Assembly: GCA_937997605.1 (NCBI GenBank)
Contig: CALLFD010000237.1
Location: 1 to 18,266, forward strand
DNA from: an uncultured Collinsella sp.
GTDB lineage: Bacteria > Actinomycetota > Coriobacteriia > Coriobacteriales > Coriobacteriaceae
Length of the DNA: 18,266 nt
Direction of reading: 5' to 3'
Shown here: positions 1 through 6,460 of the stretch, piece by piece
Numbering within the stretch: position 1 is the first letter of the stretch
How the letters are laid out: every line of letters starts with the position of its first letter
Translations under genes and position numbers: made by a program
The notes under the pieces: model-generated
What the model saw: the letters and a program-made list of their open reading frames with translations, nothing else
What the model was told of the DNA's origin: nothing
The model's database searches: none

Positions 1-2503
1 TATCCGAACCCATGCCCGAGCCAAAGGTGCCGTGACGGTCGCCGCGCTTCTCCCAACCCGTGCCTTCAAAACCGGCAGAACCGATACCGCTAAACTCGAT
101 ATCCTCAAACGGAATCTCGTTGAGGAAGCGCGAGCGCGGGTTGGCAGAAGTCGAGCCGTAGGTGCGACGCGTGGCCGCATAGGTCAAGAACAGGCGCTTA
201 CGGGCACGCGTGATGGCGACGTAGGCCAAGCGACGCTCCTCCTCGAGCTTGCCCGGATCGTCACTACCGCCAAAGTCGTGCACGTGCGGGAAGATGCCTT
301 CCTCCATGCCGGCCACGAACACCGCCGGGAACTCCAGGCCCTTGGCGGAGTGGATGGTCATCATAGTGATGGCATGCGTCTCGCCGGCCAGGGAATCCAA
401 GTCGGAGCGCAGAGCCAGCCACTCCATGAGTGCAGGCAGCGCCTTGCAGGTGAGCGGGCCGTAGGTGCGCTCGATCTCGTCGGCATGTACGGCACCCGCC
501 GGCAGCTCTGTCGGCGCGGCATAGGCGTTGCCCGCGATGGCGGCAGCCAGGGCATCCTGCGGCGAGAGCGCCGGGGCCGCCAGGCTGTCGAGCGGATTGG
601 AACCCGCGGCATCACGCGCGCCAACGAGCGCCTCAAACGAAGACACGGGCGCAGACGGGCCGGGCTCGGGCGCAGGCGCGCTCACCACAACGGACTCGGG
701 TTCAGCGTCGGCAGGCACATCGGCAACACCGGCAGCGCGCAGCTCTTCCAAGCTCTCAAGCGTACCCTCAATATCCTCGTGCGTCTCCTCAAATTCGGCG
801 GCGACGCCCAAGAATTCCTGGATGTTCTCGGCGCGGCTCTCGGACTCCATGGTGCCCTCGGCGCGGAAGGCCTGCAGCAGGCCCGTCTTGTCGACAATCA
901 TCTCGACGACGTCCTTGAGCTCGCCGTCCATGCGGCGACCCTCGCGCACCAGCGCCAGAAAGCTCGACAGGCCGTTGCGCACCTTGGCGCTAAACATGCC
1001 CGTCTCGGCGCACGCGATCTCGCAGGCTTGGAAGAACGAGCAGCGGTTGTCGCGTGCCAGCTGCTCAATCTTTTGAATCGAGGTGGAGCCGATGCCGCGG
1101 CGCGGCGTGTTGATGACGCGCTTGACGCTCATCTCGTCTGCCGGGTTCACGATCATCTTGAGGTAGGCCATGACGTCGCGGATCTCGGCACGGTCGAAGA
1201 ATCGCGTGCCGCCCACAATCTTGTAGGGCACGCCTGCGCGCAGGAACATATCTTCGAGGATACGCGACTGGGCGTTGGTGCGGTAGAACACGGCGATATC
1301 GTCGTAACTCGTGCCCTTGGAGTGCAGCTTTTCGATCTCGCCGGCAATCCAGCGACCCTCGTCGCGCTCATCGCTTGCCTGGAAGGCCTGGATCTTCTCG
1401 CCGTCGCCCTCGGCCGTAAACAGGCGCTTGTCCTTGCGCTGCGAGTTGTGACGCACCACGGCGTTGGCGGCGCTCAGGATATGGCCCGTAGAGCGATAGT
1501 TCTGCTCCAGCTTGACGGTCTTGCAGTCTTTAAAGTCCTTCTCAAAGTCCAGGATATTGGTGATGTCGGCGCCACGCCAGCTATAAATGGACTGATCGTC
1601 ATCGCCCACGACCATGAGGTTTTGGTACTTGGCGGCCAGCAGGTTGGCGATCTCGTACTGGACGTGGTTGGTGTCCTGGTACTCGTCGACGCTAATGTAG
1701 CGGAAGCGCTCTTGGTACTTGTCGAGCACCTCGGGACGGGTGCGCAGCAGCTCGAGCGTGCGCACGAGCAGGTCGTCGAAGTCCATCGCGTTGGCGGCGC
1801 GCAGGCGGCGCTCCAGCTCCAGGTAGACCTGCGCGGCCTTTTTGTCATTAGGGCTGTCGGCGGATTTGAGCATGTCCTCGGGCCCGATCATGGCGTTTTT
1901 AGCCGAGCTAATCTTGCTGCGGATCATGTTGATGGGGAACTGCTTTTGCTCGATACCGAGCGCCTGCATAATGTCGCGCACCATGCGCTTTGAGTCATCG
2001 TCGTCGTAGATGGTGAACTGACCGGTGTAGCCCAGCAGGTCGGCGTCCTCGCGCAGCATGCGCACACACATGGCATGGAATGTGCACACCCACATGCCGC
2101 GGGTGCCGCTGGGGATGAGCGCTGCCAGACGCTCGCGCATCTCGGCCGCGGCCTTGTTGGTAAACGTGATGGCCAGGACCTGCCAGGGCTTAACGCCCAG
2201 GTCGCCGAGCATATGTGCGATGCGGAAGGTCAAGACGCGGGTCTTGCCCGAGCCGGCGCCGGCAAGCACCAGCAACGGGCCCTCGGTGGTCAGAACTGCC
2301 TCGCGCTGGGCGGAATTAAGGCTGTCGATGTCGACGAGCGGCTTGGCGGGTTTGGGTGCCGGCGCGGGAGCGTCGTAGATGTCGAGCGGGACGAGTTCGG
2401 GCTCCGGCGCAGCGGGGGCGGTGTATGCATCGAGCGGCACGGGTTCCGGCGCGGGCGGCACGGGTACCGCGGCATTCTTTTCCCAGGGCAAGGGCTGGGT
2501 CAT
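1..2503 (-). CDS. pcrA: ATP-dependent DNA helicase PcrA/UvrD (3' end outside window)
   Basis: Superfamily 1A 3'-to-5' DNA helicase used in nucleotide excision repair, removal of recombinase filaments and plasmid replication. I translated the minus strand; 834 codons are in the window and the frame is still open at its edge. Seen in order: a Pro/Ala/Glu-rich extension (residues about 1-58), Walker A AGAGSGKT (81-88), the VDEYQDTN Walker B (272-279), QSIYSWRGA, LEQNYRST, TIHSAKGLEF and VAITRARK, which are the UvrD-family motifs. A Pro/Ala-rich insert of roughly 85-95 residues (about 588-680) interrupts the 2B/2A region. The visible C-terminus is becoming glycine-rich. The ATG at 2503 follows GAGGAG by 6 nt. 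The family is certain; PcrA is preferred over RecB-like or Rep helicases because of motif order and Gram-positive context. Confidence 0.95.
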   Translation of the reverse strand, partial: MTQPLPWEKNAAVPVPPAPEPVPLDAYTAPAAPEPELVPLDIYDAPAPAPKPAKPLVDIDSLNSAQREAVLTTEGPLLVLAGAGSGKTRVLTFRIAHMLGDLGVKPWQVLAITFTNKAAAEMRERLAALIPSGTRGMWVCTFHAMCVRMLREDADLLGYTGQFTIYDDDDSKRMVRDIMQALGIEQKQFPINMIRSKISSAKNAMIGPEDMLKSADSPNDKKAAQVYLELERRLRAANAMDFDDLLVRTLELLRTRPEVLDKYQERFRYISVDEYQDTNHVQYEIANLLAAKYQNLMVVGDDDQSIYSWRGADITNILDFEKDFKDCKTVKLEQNYRSTGHILSAANAVVRHNSQRKDKRLFTAEGDGEKIQAFQASDERDEGRWIAGEIEKLHSKGTSYDDIAVFYRTNAQSRILEDMFLRAGVPYKIVGGTRFFDRAEIRDVMAYLKMIVNPADEMSVKRVINTPRRGIGSTSIQKIEQLARDNRCSFFQACEIACAETGMFSAKVRNGLSSFLALVREGRRMDGELKDVVEMIVDKTGLLQAFRAEGTMESESRAENIQEFLGVAAEFEETHEDIEGTLESLEELRAAGVADVPADAEPESVVVSAPAPEPGPSAPVSSFEALVGARDAAGSNPLDSLAAPALSPQDALAAAIAGNAYAAPTELPAGAVHADEIERTYGPLTCKALPALMEWLALRSDLDSLAGETHAITMMTIHSAKGLEFPAVFVAGMEEGIFPHVHDFGGSDDPGKLEEERRLAYVAITRARKRLFLTYAATRRTYGSTSANPRSRFLNEIPFEDIEFSGIGSAGFEGTGWEKRGDRHGTFGSGMGSD

Positions 2504-2751
2504 GGGCGACTCCTCATCTGACGGACGGCGCGCCTGCGGGCGGCGCCATAGTTTGAGCCGTACCAGTATACCGAGCCGCGCGGACACCGACGCAAATCAC
2601 ACCACGACTCCGTGCGTCACCGTCAGGCCCGCCCCAGCGGATCTGGCGCAATGGGGTCAGGTTACTTTGCACCAATCTATTGACAATCACGAAACCACCG
2701 ATGTCATGGCAGCAGCAGCGAGCGACGGTCAGGGCGAACAAATTGGCATGA
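2504..2751. other. Intergenic region upstream of pcrA
   Basis: No convincing gene. It holds the pcrA leader and -10 box. At 2651-2676 there is a T/G-rich stretch (ATGGGGTCAGG followed by TTACTTTGCACC) that does not look like its surroundings. It resembles the GGGGTCAGG/GGGGACGTT-type words that occur in dispersed intergenic elements, so it may be a fragment of one; this is inference. Confidence 0.35.
2565..2570 (-). promoter_or_regulatory. Candidate -10 box of pcrA
   Basis: The minus strand reads TATACT, about 62 nt upstream of the pcrA ATG. The only -35-like hexamer is TTGCGT, 19 nt further upstream, which is weak. The call rests on the -10 match and the lack of a better candidate in the GC-rich leader. 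Confidence 0.4.
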
Positions 2752-2792
2752 AAAGGGGGCGGCATAGACCTTTTGGTCATGCCGCCCCCTTT
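2752..2792 (-). terminator. Intrinsic terminator of uppP
   Basis: A perfect 14-bp stem (2752-2765 with 2779-2792; one arm reads AAAGGGGGCGGCAT) encloses a further gacc/ggtc stem with a tttt loop. On the minus strand the hairpin ends in a short T run. It lies 45 nt after the uppP stop codon. Confidence 0.85.
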
Positions 2793-2836
2793 GAATGACA
2801 AGTTGTCGCCCTGACCGCCGCGCAGCGTCGACTAAG

Positions 2837-3817
2837 TTAGAGGCCGAGCATCGGCTCCAAGACGAAGAAGTACGCAAGCACCACGATGCCCAGAACGATG
2901 CGGTAGACGCCGAAGCACTTGAAGTCGTGACGGCGGACGAAGCCCATGAGCCACTTGATAGCGATGAGCGAAACCACAAAGGCCACAACGCAGCCCACGC
3001 CCAGGATGGCGACCTCGTTGGCACCGAACGTACCGCCCTTGATGAAATACTTGACCAGCTTGAGCGCACTCGCGCCAAACATGACAGGGATGGCCAGGAA
3101 GAACGTAAACTTGGACGCCACCGAACGCGTGCAGCCCAAAAGCAGGCCGCCGATGATGGTGGAACCGGAGCGCGACGTGCCCGGAATCAGCGAGAGCACC
3201 TGGAAGCATCCGATGCCCAGTGCGGTCTTCCAACTCAGGTCCTCGAGCGTGGTGATGGAACCAAAGTCCAGATCCTCGTCATCGTCCTCATCCTCAGCGG
3301 TAGCCGCGGCGGGCGCCGCAAAGTGCGCACCGGCGGGACGTCCACCCGACACCACAGCACGCGAACCAAACGAACCGGCAACGGCCATTTCCTCGCGCTT
3401 GCTCGCGCGCCAGTTCTCGATCACGATAAACAGCACGCCGTACACAATGAGCGCCAGCGCCACGACGGGAGCATTGTAGAAATGCTCCTCCATCCAGTCG
3501 TTAAGCGGCAGACCGATCGCCGCGGCGGGAATGCAGCCGAGCACAATCTTGCCCCACAGCACCCAGGTGTCGCGACGGCCCTCCTTGCCCTTGCTGGGCG
3601 AGAACGGATTGAGCTCATGGAAGAACAGCACACAGACGGCCAGAATGGCGCCGAGCTGAATCACGACCAGGAACATATTCCAGAATGTCTCGCTCACGTT
3701 CATCTTGACGAACTCGTCCACCAAGATCATGTGACCGGTCGACGAAACAGGCAGCCATTCGGTGATGCCCTCGACCAGGCCCATGAAGGCAGATTTTAGA
3801 AGCTCGATAATACCCAA
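2837..3817 (-). CDS. uppP: Undecaprenyl-diphosphatase UppP (BacA family)
   Basis: Integral membrane enzyme that dephosphorylates undecaprenyl pyrophosphate on the outer face of the membrane. It recycles the lipid carrier for peptidoglycan and teichoic acid precursors, and overexpression is classically linked to bacitracin resistance. Diagnostic motifs are present: GLVEGITEWLPVSSTGH near the N-terminus and LIPGTSRSGS in the middle, with multiple hydrophobic segments. The protein is about 326 aa against roughly 265-290 for most relatives. The excess is a hydrophilic insert between ENWRASKREE and LEDLSWKTALG, including the run AEDEDDDEDLDF. I chose the TTG at 3817 because GAGGGGG sits 5 nt upstream. 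The in-frame GTG at 3838 would add seven residues but has no ribosome binding site. A terminator follows. Confidence 0.93.
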   Translation of the reverse strand: MGIIELLKSAFMGLVEGITEWLPVSSTGHMILVDEFVKMNVSETFWNMFLVVIQLGAILAVCVLFFHELNPFSPSKGKEGRRDTWVLWGKIVLGCIPAAAIGLPLNDWMEEHFYNAPVVALALIVYGVLFIVIENWRASKREEMAVAGSFGSRAVVSGGRPAGAHFAAPAAATAEDEDDDEDLDFGSITTLEDLSWKTALGIGCFQVLSLIPGTSRSGSTIIGGLLLGCTRSVASKFTFFLAIPVMFGASALKLVKYFIKGGTFGANEVAILGVGCVVAFVVSLIAIKWLMGFVRRHDFKCFGVYRIVLGIVVLAYFFVLEPMLGL

Positions 3818-3877
3818 AGGGACCCCCTCGTTAGACACCCGCCGATATTGTTCTGCGGACGGTGCGGGCGATGTCCC

Positions 3878-3883
3878 ATTATC
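3878..3883 (-). promoter_or_regulatory. Possible -10 box of uppP
   Basis: GATAAT on the minus strand, about 60 nt upstream of the chosen uppP start. No good -35 hexamer is visible at 16-18 nt, so this is tentative. Confidence 0.3.
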
Positions 3884-3953
3884 AACCGTTCGGGCGCGTC
3901 TACGCCTACCCTTACCAAAAAACTCGCCCGTTCACAGAATTGCGAGCGGTCAA

Positions 3954-3974
3954 ACCCAAATCCTTGGGTATAAC
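3954..3974 (+). promoter_or_regulatory. Candidate usp promoter with abutting inverted repeat
   Basis: TATAAC (3969-3974) is a good -10 match about 90 nt upstream of the usp start. Immediately before it is an inverted repeat ACCCAA-atcc-TTGGGT (3954-3969) occupying the spacer, where a regulator could act. The -35 region is poor (GCGGTC), which would fit an activated or alternative-sigma promoter; that is inference. Confidence 0.4.
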
Positions 3975-4064
3975 TGCAACAAGATAAAGTGTCCGGCGGC
4001 CAACGCGCCCGCGCCCGCCCGATGCACGAGCCCCGCGCCCGTGCGATAGACCAAGGAGGAAACC

Positions 4065-4502
4065 ATGAACGAGGGCTACACCAAGGTATTTGTTTCACTC
4101 GACGGTACTGAGCAGCAGGATTTTGTGCTCGCACGCGCCATCAAGGTCGCCGCGAACAACGGCGCCAAGCTAATCATCGGCCACGTTATCGATTCCACGG
4201 CGCTCGAGAGCGCCGGTTCCTATCCGGTCGATCTGGTCAACGGCCTAGAGGAGGCATTTAAGAACTCCATCGCCAAGCAACTCGAAGAGGCCAAGGCCAA
4301 TCCCGACATTCCCGAGGTCGAGGTCATGATTCGCGCCGGCCGTATTCGCGAGACGCTCAAAGACGAGATGCTCGACGTGGTCAAGCCCGACCTGGTGCTC
4401 TGCGGCGCACGCGGCCTGTCCTCGATCAAGTACGCGCTCCTGGGTTCGATTTCGACGTTCCTGCTACGCAACACCGACTGCGACATCTTGGTCGTGAAGT
4501 AG
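4065..4502 (+). CDS. Universal stress protein, UspA family, ATP-binding type
   Basis: Small cytoplasmic nucleotide-binding protein of the UspA superfamily, generally induced by starvation and stress; its exact partner is unknown. The 145-residue length and single-domain layout are typical. The start MNEGYTKVFVSLDGTE has the first beta strand and the acidic residue near the nucleotide. Near the C-terminus, G114-A-R-G117, nine residues, then G127-S128 gives the G-2x-G-9x-G(S/T) ATP-binding signature seen in MJ0577-like Usps and absent from E. coli UspA. The last strand is CDILVVK. The start follows a very strong AAGGAGGA by 4 nt, suggesting high expression. It is monocistronic: divergent from uppP and convergent with hipA, with terminator structures downstream. 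Confidence 0.93.
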   Translation: MNEGYTKVFVSLDGTEQQDFVLARAIKVAANNGAKLIIGHVIDSTALESAGSYPVDLVNGLEEAFKNSIAKQLEEAKANPDIPEVEVMIRAGRIRETLKDEMLDVVKPDLVLCGARGLSSIKYALLGSISTFLLRNTDCDILVVK

Positions 4503-4515
4503 CGTTGCTCCCACC

Positions 4516-4608
4516 GGCCGCGGGGCCTGCGGGGTTTCCACGGGCACGTCCTCGCCGCGTTGCGGCTGCGGGATGTGCCCTTAGGAAACCCCTCCCGGCC
4601 CCGCGGCC
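4516..4608 (+). repeat. 93-nt nested GC-rich inverted repeat
   Basis: Four nested arm pairs fold one hairpin: GGCCGCGGGGCC (4516-4527) with 4597-4608; GGGGTTTCC (4531-4539) with 4584-4592; GGGCAC (4542-4547) with 4575-4580; and GCCGC (4554-4558) with 4562-4566. Only 3-4 nt interrupt the outer pairs. It begins 14 nt after the usp stop and is followed by a separate ordinary terminator. It could be a 3'-UTR structure, a processed small RNA or a copy of a dispersed palindromic element. Confidence 0.7.
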
Positions 4609-4650
4609 TTCGCAGCCTTACTTCAGCGAGTTGTCTGATAGAAAAATGGC

Positions 4651-4674
4651 GTGCCGCCCCGTTTGGGGCGGCAC
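4651..4674. terminator. Bidirectional terminator between usp and hipA
   Basis: Perfect 10-bp stem GTGCCGCCCC/GGGGCGGCAC with a gttt loop. On the plus strand it is followed by gttttgttt, and on the minus strand by gccatttttc. It sits between the convergent usp and hipA genes and can stop transcription from both sides. Confidence 0.85.
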
Positions 4675-4700
4675 GTTTTGTTTGGGATGGCACGTTTTTA

Positions 4701-5993
4701 CTATAAGGCGATCCTGCTTAGACGAGCTTGCACTTCTGGAATGATCTTCTCGAACATTACCTCCGCTTCGGGAAAACCCTCTTCTTTGAGACCGCGCGCG
4801 GCGTCTCTTAGCGCGTCTGGAACCTCATTGCAGGTATCAGCAATCATTCCTGCGACAATTCCCCCGGGCAAACCCGCCCCAATCATTTGGCTCATCACCG
4901 ACCCGCGCGTTACTTCGTCAATCTTGCGGCTCCCACCAAACGAGACGCCCATCTCACGAACGAGACTGGGGTAAACCGTTGTGCACAGCACGTCATAGAG
5001 CGGCGCCAACCTCACCTGCTTCCAACTTTCGTCCCATACGAGCGACCAGTTCTTTAGATGGTTATCACAGTTACCTACGGCATAGTCGAACAGCTGGTTA
5101 TAGCCGACAAGGAACCTGTCCTCCATTTGATTCGTCGACGCCCTTCGCACCGCATCGACGATAAGCCCCAGGTAATTGACGCCCGTCGGCTCATATTTAA
5201 GCTCACGCGAGACGCCCTTGGCCTGACAAACATCTTCCTGATGCAAACGGTATGGAATTGGCAATCCGTCAACCGAGCGTCCGGCATCAGACGTTACTCG
5301 GTCAAATCGCTTCACGGCGATAATTGGCTCGGCATCCTCAACTCGGATAAGAAAACACTCTTCGGCCGATAGGTCCATCAGAGAGGCGGCTCTCACGCAC
5401 ATCGCTTCGCACACTGTCTCGCCCGGGAACGTTTTCGACCCCGCCTTGAGAATGTGCGTGGATGGAGCCGCTCCATGAGGCAGGTACCATCCACCACATG
5501 GGTCATCGCCCGTATGGTAGAGACCGATCTTCGCCTGAGCACCTGCAAGGGAGATTCGACTCTCTAGCGCTAAATCAAAAGCAACCTCCGCCGGTGCGTA
5601 TGCCAGCCCGCTTAGCTGTTCCGCACCTATCTCTTCATAGTCCATTTCGAGGCTGTCGCCCGAAGGCTCTCGCGTCAGAACCAGGGCGCCGACGGGTTCA
5701 TCGCGGACCAAATCGAGTACCTTGAAGTAATCTCCGCGTTCCGCTCGCGCCCTTTTCTCAAGGTCCCTGTTGAGCTGCCCCTCCGGAATGATGCCGGAGA
5801 AAAAGGAACCCGTTGCATCCGGACTAAATGTCTCGGCCGTCAACGGCAGCGAGATCGAAATCGGCGCCGCATCACCGCTCTCGAGATATTTGGGGCTATA
5901 GGTGAATATCGGAAACCCCGCATTTTCCTCCAATATGCCGACCAGCTGGTAAGACCCATTAAACTCACGGTGAACGAACAGCGTGCCATCCAT
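4701..5993 (-). CDS. hipA: HipA-family serine/threonine kinase toxin
   Basis: Toxin component of a HipBA-type module. E. coli HipA phosphorylates glutamyl-tRNA synthetase and triggers persistence; other HipA-like kinases have other targets, so the target here is unknown. The 430-residue length is normal. Seen: an N-terminal beta-rich domain (to about 105) containing FFSGIIPEG; SLAGAQAKIGL (148-158), the mobile P-loop with the serine corresponding to the autophosphorylated one; ILK (181-183); VKRFDR (227-232); HQED (251-254); the catalytic loop GNCDNHLKN (307-315, with D310, H312 and N315); and LAPLYD (329-334), the metal-binding aspartate. All kinase residues I can check are intact, so it is probably active. 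The ATG overlaps the antitoxin stop by one base (TAATG), giving translational coupling. Base composition looks less GC-rich than its neighbours. Confidence 0.93.
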   Translation of the reverse strand: MDGTLFVHREFNGSYQLVGILEENAGFPIFTYSPKYLESGDAAPISISLPLTAETFSPDATGSFFSGIIPEGQLNRDLEKRARAERGDYFKVLDLVRDEPVGALVLTREPSGDSLEMDYEEIGAEQLSGLAYAPAEVAFDLALESRISLAGAQAKIGLYHTGDDPCGGWYLPHGAAPSTHILKAGSKTFPGETVCEAMCVRAASLMDLSAEECFLIRVEDAEPIIAVKRFDRVTSDAGRSVDGLPIPYRLHQEDVCQAKGVSRELKYEPTGVNYLGLIVDAVRRASTNQMEDRFLVGYNQLFDYAVGNCDNHLKNWSLVWDESWKQVRLAPLYDVLCTTVYPSLVREMGVSFGGSRKIDEVTRGSVMSQMIGAGLPGGIVAGMIADTCNEVPDALRDAARGLKEEGFPEAEVMFEKIIPEVQARLSRIAL

Positions 5994-6283
5994 TACTTCC
6001 CCCTCACCTTCAGAATAAAATCAATATCCACGATGGAGGCGTAATCGAAAATGACACCAATTTCGACCGTTGTCCGCCCCCGTTCGATATCACCAATCAC
6101 ACGAAGGCTGCGACCCGTCATAGTCGCGACGTCACGTTGAGTCAAGCCGAGCTCACGCCTTCTGAGCCTAAGGGCCTTCCCTATCTCAGAGGGATCGAAA
6201 ACCGTGCGCTCCGAGAAAGCGGCTTCCGACGGTTTGAGCTTGACGCGCCCATCCAGCTTTTTAATCGTTGTCACCGTTCTCAT
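5993..6283 (-). CDS. hipB: HipB-like antitoxin, XRE-family DNA-binding protein
   Basis: Cognate antitoxin and autorepressor of the hipA gene that follows it. The 96-residue protein has a basic N-terminal stretch, then an XRE/Cro helix-turn-helix covering roughly residues 34-85, with LTQRDVATMTGRSLRVIGD as its two DNA-contact helices and IERGR closing the fold. The tail ends DFILKVRGK. I chose the ATG at 6283 because GGAGG lies 4 nt upstream. The longer in-frame ATG at 6343 lies inside an operator dyad, upstream of the candidate -10, and has no ribosome binding site. The stop codon shares a base with the hipA start. Antitoxin-first order is the standard hip arrangement. Confidence 0.88.
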   Translation of the reverse strand: MRTVTTIKKLDGRVKLKPSEAAFSERTVFDPSEIGKALRLRRRELGLTQRDVATMTGRSLRVIGDIERGRTTVEIGVIFDYASIVDIDFILKVRGK

Positions 6284-6295
6284 AACGCCTCCAGC

Positions 6296-6317
6296 TATAT
6301 TCCTGCCCGTGAACATA
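6296..6317. promoter_or_regulatory. hip operator-like dyad 1
   Basis: Fits TATnTTC-n8-GAAnATA with a partly symmetric centre (CTG-cc-CGT). It lies directly downstream of the candidate hipB -10 box and would cover the transcription start. E. coli HipB binds repeated TATCC-n8-GGATA operators, a comparable design. Confidence 0.65.
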
Positions 6318-6323
6318 GTATAA
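6318..6323 (-). promoter_or_regulatory. Candidate -10 box of hipBA
   Basis: The minus strand reads TATACT between dyads 1 and 2. At 17 nt the -35 hexamer would be TACATG, a poor match lying inside dyad 2. Transcription would start near 6311, about 28 nt before the hipB ATG, so bound repressor would cover both the start site and the -35 region. Confidence 0.5.
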
Positions 6324-6334
6324 AACTGTAGCAC

Positions 6335-6356
6335 TATGTTCATGTACGGGAATATA
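6335..6356. promoter_or_regulatory. hip operator-like dyad 2
   Basis: TATGTTC-atgtacgg-GAATATA, fitting the same 22-bp pattern. Its start is exactly 39 bp from that of dyad 1, and it overlaps the presumed -35 region of the hipBA promoter. Confidence 0.65.
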
Positions 6357-6373
6357 GTGTTGACTACATTAGC

Positions 6374-6395
6374 AATGTTCCCGTTCGGGAATATA
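6374..6395. promoter_or_regulatory. hip operator-like dyad 3
   Basis: The most symmetric copy, with the core TTCCCG-tt-CGGGAA and flanks AATG/TATA. It starts exactly 39 bp after dyad 2, upstream of the hipBA promoter, so it may serve cooperative binding or looping rather than direct occlusion. Confidence 0.65.
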
Positions 6396-6460
6396 GCTGC
6401 CGAAAAGCCTGATTTCTTCTTAAATGGGAAGATCCTGAACGTCTACGCTATACGGGCTGA

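Noticed and set aside
32..1993. 653-codon plus-strand open frame
   Set aside because: Antisense to pcrA, whose frame shows every UvrD-family motif. The plus frame is low-complexity Arg/Ala/Leu/His sequence produced by the GC-rich third positions of pcrA.
2795..3799. 334-codon plus-strand open frame opposite uppP
   Set aside because: Charged, motif-free complement of the UppP membrane protein, which is clearly real.
6284..6343. Upstream ATG extension of hipB
   Set aside because: It would start inside operator dyad 2 and upstream of the candidate -10 box, without a ribosome binding site; the ATG at 6283 has GGAGG.
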